Assembly (NCBI RefSeq): GCF_910594005.1
Contig: NC_057823.1
Coordinates: 55,302,015-55,366,014, forward strand
Source of the DNA: Cervus elaphus
Lineage: Eukaryota > Chordata > Mammalia > Artiodactyla > Cervidae
Direction of reading: 5' to 3'
Length of the DNA stretch: 64,000 bases
The notes under the pieces are model-generated. The model was not told the DNA's origin. It made no database searches and was given only the letters and a program-made list of their open reading frames with translations. This document shows, piece after piece, positions 58,904 through 64,000 of this stretch. The first letter of the stretch is position 1; each line of letters opens with the position of its first letter. Made by a program: the position numbers and the translations under genes.

Positions 58904-60289
58904 ACAAAACTGGTATTGAGTCACCTCTAGCAAGGAAAGTTTTACTTTTGATGTATATGTATTTGTTTTGTGTGATTTTTTTTTTTTTTTACCCCATGCA
59001 TGTACTTCCTTCACAGTTAAAGAGAAAATATTTTAATATGCATACATTATAATGTAGCATTAGGAGATTAGGGGTGTATTGGTGACTTTCTAATCCCTTC
59101 ACCCAGAAGATCCCTAGTGACTTTGTCAACAGCACAACAGTAGATGACTGGATCTTCTGTGATCCAGTGTGACATTTCTAAGACCATTTCCCCCTTGTAA
59201 CCATCACTTCCAGCCCATATCTCCTGTTTTTCTGAATTCATGCAGGGAGTAGGTTAAGGAGGAAATGAACTCGCTTCACTCTACCTATGATGCCTTTCTG
59301 TACGTTGGACTGCTCCTCTAGCTTAGGTCAGTGTTACTAAGGCCACAATCGTCAAGTGACCTGGTGGGAGGAATTGTACTGAGTTATGAAGGAAATTGTC
59401 AGTTATGTCTCTGTATCATATGCAGGTGCTGCCAGAAAGCTTCTGTAAGTGAGGGGAATTTTGGTAGGGAGGGGTGTCAGTTGGCAGTACTTTCTGAAAA
59501 TAGGGTCGTTTGGGAGGCTGTATTCAATTTAGTTTGGAGATTAAATAAATTAAAATGAACATACTCAAGTTAGGAACTTTGCCTCATCAGTGCTATAAAA
59601 AGCCCTTTAGCCTGGCTGTAATTTGACTCTCCTCTCTGTAATGTTACACAATATTCCTATGGTTACAGAGGCCGAATAAGTGGAAGCTAATCATTAGTTT
59701 GCTAAATGTGGTTCATGGAACAGTTCACAACTCCCAGACCTGCCAACTGCTGCTTATTTAGTGTCATGTTCACTCTTCTTGGGTAGAAGTCGGTTTGTTC
59801 CTCAGAAAAATGTACAGTAACATTTGTCTTGCATCCAAGAGCCATACACTGTGGCAACTTTCCATGTGTCTTGGGGATGGGGAGGGAGGAAGGTCATGGT
59901 AAGTGAAGTTGTTTGGTACCTATACTTGCACAGGAAGAAACAAACCATTAAGGGAGTGTGAGATGGCAAAGCCAGAAAAGAATTAATGTTATGCCATTCG
60001 GAGCCAAACACTTAGTGAACCAGGGCCCTGTCAGGAGAACACACTGAGAGCAGTAGATACCAACTGGATTTGTGCCCGCCCTTGGGGATTAGGGCCTAAA
60101 TCCTTAAGCCACTCATGATTTCTGACCTCTTCTTACTAGGATGAAAGTAAATGGAAAATGTGTCATGCCCACCTGTGGACTCATTTCCAGCTGCAAGGCT
60201 GTGGGCCCTGCAGGAGGCTTCTCTTCTGAGACTGTCCAGAAAGAGAGTCTGGTTGCTGTCTCCATTTACCTGCTACAACATTTAGACCT

Positions 60290-60580
60290 CTTTGGATTAT
60301 AAAGAACAGAGAACCTGACCTTAACTGGCTTAAACAAAAAGGGACTTTTTTGACTTATTTGATTAAAAAGGCATGGTGATCTACAGGGCCTCAAACCATG
60401 TCATCCGGACTCTCAACCTCTCCCTGTGGCTTTGTCTGTCAGACTGTACTCTCAGGCTCCACGTGGTGGCATCCAGAGTGGCAGTATCGCCCCCCAGGTG
60501 CTCAGCAAGTGCCTTCTTTCCTAGAGAAGTCCTGGACTTCATGCTGACTGGCCTGGCTTAGGTCTTGGGCCGAACCAGTC
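60290..60580 (+). repeat. Ancient interspersed repeat, family not assigned
   Basis: 'cttaactggcttaaacaaaaaggg', 'cagggcctcaaaccatgtcatcc' and 'ctctcaggctccacgtggtggcatccagagtggc' match an old mammal-wide element wording I recognise but cannot name. Possibly related to 9410-9930. Confidence 0.45.
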
Positions 60581-61019
60581 CCGGGGTTCAGAGACATCTC
60601 ATCCTCCCCACCCCAACCTGGAAGAGTGGGGCCTCACCTGAGCATGGGGAGTAGGTGTGAGAAAAGGGTAGCAGCCCAGCTGAAAAGGAACTGAACCACT
60701 GTGCAGAAAGAAATGGGAATGGGAGCTGAGAGGCAGATTGCTAGAAGTTGGATTGTCCATTCAGTGCACTGAGAGACTCTGCTTCTGACTTCTTGCCAGC
60801 GAGAATCCAGGTTTCTGCTGGTTTATGAAACAGTTCATGTTTCCCAACCTCTGCCTCTCCTCTTGCCTGCCTATGTGCTGCTCAGAAAGACTACAAGAAT
60901 TATCTCTTCTTTTACAGTATACATTTATCTGAAATATACACATTTGTTTGGAAGTATACACAGAGGAAACGAAGAAAAGGATCAGGAGTTGATATAATTA
61001 TGGTTTTTTTTTTTTTGCA

Positions 61020-61750
61020 CATCTTGGTTTAGGGCAATTTAAAATATATAAGTAATGGAATCAAGTCATAGTTTAAAAAAAATAAAAAACACAATTCTGC
61101 TACTCTCCAACCAACTACTCTTTTCTTTTTAAAATATTTCCTTTCAGCTTTCATTCATTTGAGTTTCTCACAAAACCTTAAATCTTCTTTTTTTTTTTGC
61201 TTGACACTACATGATAATTCAGGCATTTTCCATTTTTCTATGTAGTTATTATTTTCATGTAAATGCAGCATGCTATTCCATCAGGAATATACAACAATTA
61301 ATTTAATCATTCTATAATTGGTTGTTTAGGTTGTTTTTTTAAAATGTATTCTGGTGTTATCAAGAGTAGTGTAGGTTGGACATTTCAAGTGTATGTAACT
61401 TTCTCATGCCTTATCTTATTTCCTGAGGATGGGTTGTGAGCAGTGGGATTACTGTTTCAAAGTGTATAAACATTTTTAGGACTTGATATATATTGCCAAA
61501 TTTCTTCTCACATCTCTTGCATTAATTCTTCTGCGGCCAGCAGTTTCTGAGAGGGTCAGTTTCACTGCATTTTTGCCAGCAGTAGATATTTGGATTTTTA
61601 AACATTTTTCTAATTCAATCAGGAAAAACTAGCTGTCTTTTTTTTTTTTTACTTTGGATTTCTTTGTTTAGTAGGGAGGTTGAATGCTTTTATGTATGGT
61701 TGTTTTTTAGCTATATTTTCTCCTCTGTTTTACCCATTGTCTTTTCTTCT
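61020..61750 (-). repeat. Old L1 fragment, antisense, abutting a splice acceptor
   Basis: Reversed L1ME-like order: 'atgctattccatcaggaatata', 'ttgtgagcagtgggattactg', 'attgccaaatttcttctc', 'ggttgaatgcttttatgtatgg', then 'agctatattttctcctctgttttaccca', equivalent to the reversed ORF2 block that reads 'gttcatatcctttgcccattttt' in better copies. It appears to run to within a few bases of the acceptor at 61756. Confidence 0.5.
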
Positions 61751-61756
61751 CTTTAG

Positions 61757-61844
61757 ACCCCAAAACCGCTTCTGAAACAGAAATGGATATCTGCGCTGAA
61801 TGGGAGATAAAGACCATCACTAGTGCTTTGAAGACCTACCTAAG
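61757..61844 (+). CDS. ARHGAP26: ARHGAP26 exon (88 bp): RhoGAP core, conserved Lys
   Basis: The exon completes Asp (g|ac), then encodes PKTASETEMDICAEWEIKTI, TSALKTYL and the first two bases of Arg. The acceptor is 'cttttcttctctttag' and the donor 'ag|gtaggg'. The helix TSALKTYLR carries the Lys (aag, 61831-61833) and the Arg (split between this exon and the next) that correspond to the conserved Lys122/Arg126 pair of p50RhoGAP, which contacts the GTPase. The preceding acidic stretch is the loop between helices. Phase 1 in, phase 2 out; 88 bp, so skipping would shift the frame. The Met in ETEMD may differ from the human residue, which I recall as Thr. Confidence 0.95.
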
Positions 61845-63518
61845 GTAGGGACTTTCCATTTGCAGGGCAGGGTGCCAGCTTGTTATCATGCAATCAAGAA
61901 GAAAGCAGTTTTATTTTCAGCTTCCAGAGGACTGTTGGGTGGGAGTTTGAGATGTGGAAACAGCTTATGTGTGGGTGCAATTAGCTCAGCTGGTCAAACC
62001 AATTATAAATCATACAGAGTTGATAGATTGCCATTGTGTAATGGTGCCATGAGTGATTTAGGAAGCTTTGCTCTTTTCGAGAAGCTACTCTGATGATCAG
62101 CCTTTAACAGAACCTCAAATATGGTATTTCCTGTAATGCTTGGGTGATCAGCTAAGAAAACAAGGAATCACCTACCCCATTGTGTTGAGAATGCGTGATT
62201 ACATACCCTATGTATTCTGAGAGTTCTGCACCTTACACAGATAGAGTGTGTTGCTAATGTTGCTCCTTAAAAATGAGAAGTTTAATGGCACTCCTTTTTA
62301 ACTCCTTCTGCTTAGATTGTAAAATATGACTTCATTGGAGAGAAGACTCCTTTTCTTGTAATAGTACATGTGTTACTCCTGCTGCCTCCTACCCTTCCCT
62401 TGGTTATTAAGGGAGTGGGTAATTGATTAGCTGCTCACATCCCAGTTTCCAAGTGGACTGAAAGGCATGCTAGATGTGAAGCATAGGGATGCTATTGTTC
62501 TTCACTGTGGTCCCTCTTGAAGAGGAAAGTGGGGGTCTAGTCATAAACAAAGAGGAGAACTATAATCGTGAATTACATAAGCATTTGTACAAGTTTGTTA
62601 AGATTTACTTGGCTCAAAAGCCACAGAAAAGGAATTGGTGATGCCGGTTTTATTGGCTGTTGGGGAATTGCTGGAAGGCTCTTGGTATCAAGAGTAAGAT
62701 GTCATGTAAGTGATGACTAAGAGTTGAATCAGGGGATCCAATGAGAATAAAATGAAATCTGAATCAAGGACCATAGATAATCTGTTGAGAAGCTTATTAT
62801 TTGGACTGTCAGTAAAAATACTCAAGTTTATAGTTAAACATATTCATACACTAAATAATTAGCATAATAGATTACATAAAGCCTAGATGCTAGAGGTTTG
62901 TATTTAGTACTTATCTGTGCAGCTTGATATTGATTAGCTAATAGACAGTATGTATAAAATATATAATTTTTTATGATAGGTAAAATTTGATTGTGTCATG
63001 CCTAATATTAAGGTTCTAACCCTTTGGCATACTGGAACAATACTTCATAGTGAATTTGCTATAAAAACACCTACAAAAGTCTCTCATAGTGTTTCCAGAT
63101 GAAGTGATTAATAACAAGCTGCCAGGAAGACAAGAGTTTAAGAGCTGATGATTGCAAATGTTGGGTTAGTTGCCTGTTTTTCAGGCACATCTTAAAATGC
63201 TCTTGTTGTGGGTGAGTCATTGACTGAAAAGGAAATCTCTGAGTTTGTGCTAGACTTCTACATTAGCACTTTTCTGGTTTGTGACTATGAAATGTAAGTT
63301 TTGTCTATTCCCTTAAAAAAGGAGAAAGAATGAACATTTCAGGTGAAATCTCAGGACCCTTTCAAAGGGGAAACTAAGTTGGACTAAACTGAGTTGCTCT
63401 TGTTTACCCATATTCTTTGTCTTTGAGAAATGTAACACAGTCCACCATCTGGAGGCTGCTGGGTAGTGAGAATATGATTGCTTTTATTAAACTGACTAGT
63501 GTATATCTTTTATTCCAG
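61845..63518 (+). other. ARHGAP26: ARHGAP26 intron, 1.7 kb, no recognised repeat
   Basis: A phase-2 intron from 'gtaggg' to 'tatcttttattccag'. It is the shortest intron here and the only one in which I recognise no transposable element. The open frame 61860-62093 starts right after the donor and has no domain or codon support. Confidence 0.85.
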
Positions 63519-63577
63519 AATGCTTCCAGGACCACTCATGATGTACCAGTTTCAAAGAAGTTTCATTAAAGCAGCAA
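63519..63577 (+). CDS. ARHGAP26: ARHGAP26 exon (59 bp): LPGPLM motif of RhoGAP
   Basis: The exon completes Arg (ag|a), then encodes MLPGPLMMYQFQRSFIKAA and the first base of the next codon (Lys expected). The acceptor is 'tatcttttattccag' and the donor 'a|gtaagt', a strong consensus. R-M-L-P-G-P-L is the GRAF-family version of the RhoGAP signature RELPEPL, which forms part of the GTPase-binding surface; the Gly in place of Glu is as I recall it for the GRAF1 family. The remaining RhoGAP helices, with the conserved Asn of the active site, must lie beyond the window. 59 bp, phase 2-1. Confidence 0.95.
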
Positions 63578-64000
63578 GTAAGTTTTCTATTTGCTACAGT
63601 TTTAAGGGAAAGGGAATAGATTTCTCTATTTCAAAGAAAAGTGAAAAGTGAAAGTGAAATTGCTCAGTCGTGTCCGACTCTTGGTGACCCCATGGACTGC
63701 AGTACGCCAGCCTCCTTTGTCCGTCCTTGGGATTTTCCAGGCAAGAGTACTGGAGTGGGTTGCCATTTCCTTCTCCAGGGGATCTTCCCGACCTAGGGAT
63801 TGAACCTGGGTCTCCCTCATTGCAGGCAGACGCTTTTACCGTCTGAGCCATGAAAAGTGTCCCCAGATAAGTATTAGCTAACCCCTTGTACTCTGTGTGT
63901 ACACTACCCACGTTCACACTCACAAGACTGTCACAGAATGAGAGCAAAACCAAGTCGGGTTCTGCTAAGGACCCTGTTAGCATACTGAATTTACAGTAGA
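63578..64000 (+). other. ARHGAP26: ARHGAP26 intron, 5' part
   Basis: A phase-1 intron starting 'gtaagt'. It contains a Bov-tA SINE 73 bp downstream of the donor. The last 140 bases show nothing I recognise. Confidence 0.9.
63651..63851 (-). mobile_element. Bov-tA SINE close to a splice donor
   Basis: Reverse-oriented Bov-tA: 'gtgaaattgctcagtcgtgtccgac' to 'accgtctgagcca', with the tRNA-like head at the right. Short direct repeats gaaaagtg flank it (63643-63650 and 63852-63859). Few substitutions relative to the family, so relatively young. Confidence 0.9.

Larger units (their letters stand above)
48424..61756 (+). other. ARHGAP26: ARHGAP26 intron, 13.3 kb
   Basis: A phase-1 intron. It holds old antisense L1s (49470-50310, 52820-53190, 53640-54190 and 61020-61750), sense old L1s (56640-58480), an antisense young L1 tail (58500-58903), Bov-tA, BovB and CHR SINE insertions and a MIR. 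Segments 48424-49470, 50311-52820, 54428-56640, 58904-60290 and 60580-61020 contain no gene I can support. The region 50866-51560 may be another old interspersed repeat, and 54440-55060 is AT-rich. Confidence 0.88.
1..64000 (+). other. ARHGAP26: ARHGAP26 (GRAF1) gene, internal part
   Basis: The window lies wholly inside one gene. Five exons in order, with compatible phases (0-1, 1-1, 1-1, 1-2, 2-1), spell a continuous protein segment that I recognise as GRAF1: the post-PH linker followed by the N-terminal half of the RhoGAP domain. GRAF1 is a BAR-PH-RhoGAP-SH3 protein that stimulates GTP hydrolysis by RhoA and Cdc42 and acts at tubular endocytic membranes (CLIC/GEEC pathway) and focal adhesions. 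The paralogues ARHGAP10, ARHGAP42 and OPHN1 share the layout, but the motifs AQLDSIGF, IIRKCIHAVETR and YRIVGVNSRVQKLL fit GRAF1 best from memory of the family. Neither end of the gene, nor any promoter or polyadenylation site, is visible. No second host gene was found on either strand. Confidence 0.93.

Noticed and set aside
58549..59052. 167-codon + strand frame
   Set aside because: Its first two-thirds are the reversed 3' UTR of an L1 insertion and the rest is T-rich intron.
1..64000. CpG island, promoter, CRISPR array, prophage or endogenous retrovirus
   Set aside because: No CG-rich block, no spaced direct-repeat array, and no LTR pair or gag/pol/env-like frames were recognised.

Overview
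This window is nuclear DNA from a ruminant, most likely a bovine or close relative. The evidence is the density of ruminant-specific repeats: Bov-tA and Bov-A2 SINEs, BovB (RTE) LINE fragments, ruminant-type L1, a cetartiodactyl CHR SINE and a ruminant mariner MITE. There are no bacterial-style gene packing, ribosome binding sites, operons or CRISPR arrays.

The only host gene I can support is a central piece of ARHGAP26 (GRAF1, oligophrenin-1-like RhoGAP) on the + strand. Five short coding exons lie at 18189-18225, 44043-44108, 48349-48423, 61757-61844 and 63519-63577. Each has canonical AG/GT splice sites, and the phases join without conflict to give 108 codons plus one base. They encode the linker after the PH domain and the first part of the RhoGAP domain, including the catalytic arginine finger (Arg codon 48372-48374) and the Lys...Arg-Met-Leu-Pro motif. 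Exons for the BAR and PH domains lie upstream of the window. The rest of the RhoGAP domain, the linker and the SH3 domain lie downstream.

About 99.5% of the window is intronic. The partial upstream intron (1-18188) carries an old L1 with a young 5'-truncated L1 nested in it (4441-6107, 16-bp target-site duplication), a mariner MITE, DNA transposon fossils, several MIRs and an L1 with two BovB fragments nested in it. The 25.8-kb intron (18226-44042) carries a head-to-head pair of Bov-A2 SINEs, an L1 nested in an older L1, antisense L2 copies, a CHR SINE, a GT microsatellite and a second young L1 in inverted orientation (41919-43642). The last three complete introns and the partial downstream intron carry Bov-tA/BovB insertions and old L1 fragments, one of which abuts a splice acceptor.

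I found no undescribed protein-coding system. The points most worth a second look are architectural: the 37-bp exon is flanked by about 1.65 kb of near-identical inverted L1 sequence, a 280-bp Bov-A2 inverted pair sits within the large intron, and two repeat-free segments may be conserved non-coding elements. The longest open frames are L1 ORF2 remnants, not host genes.
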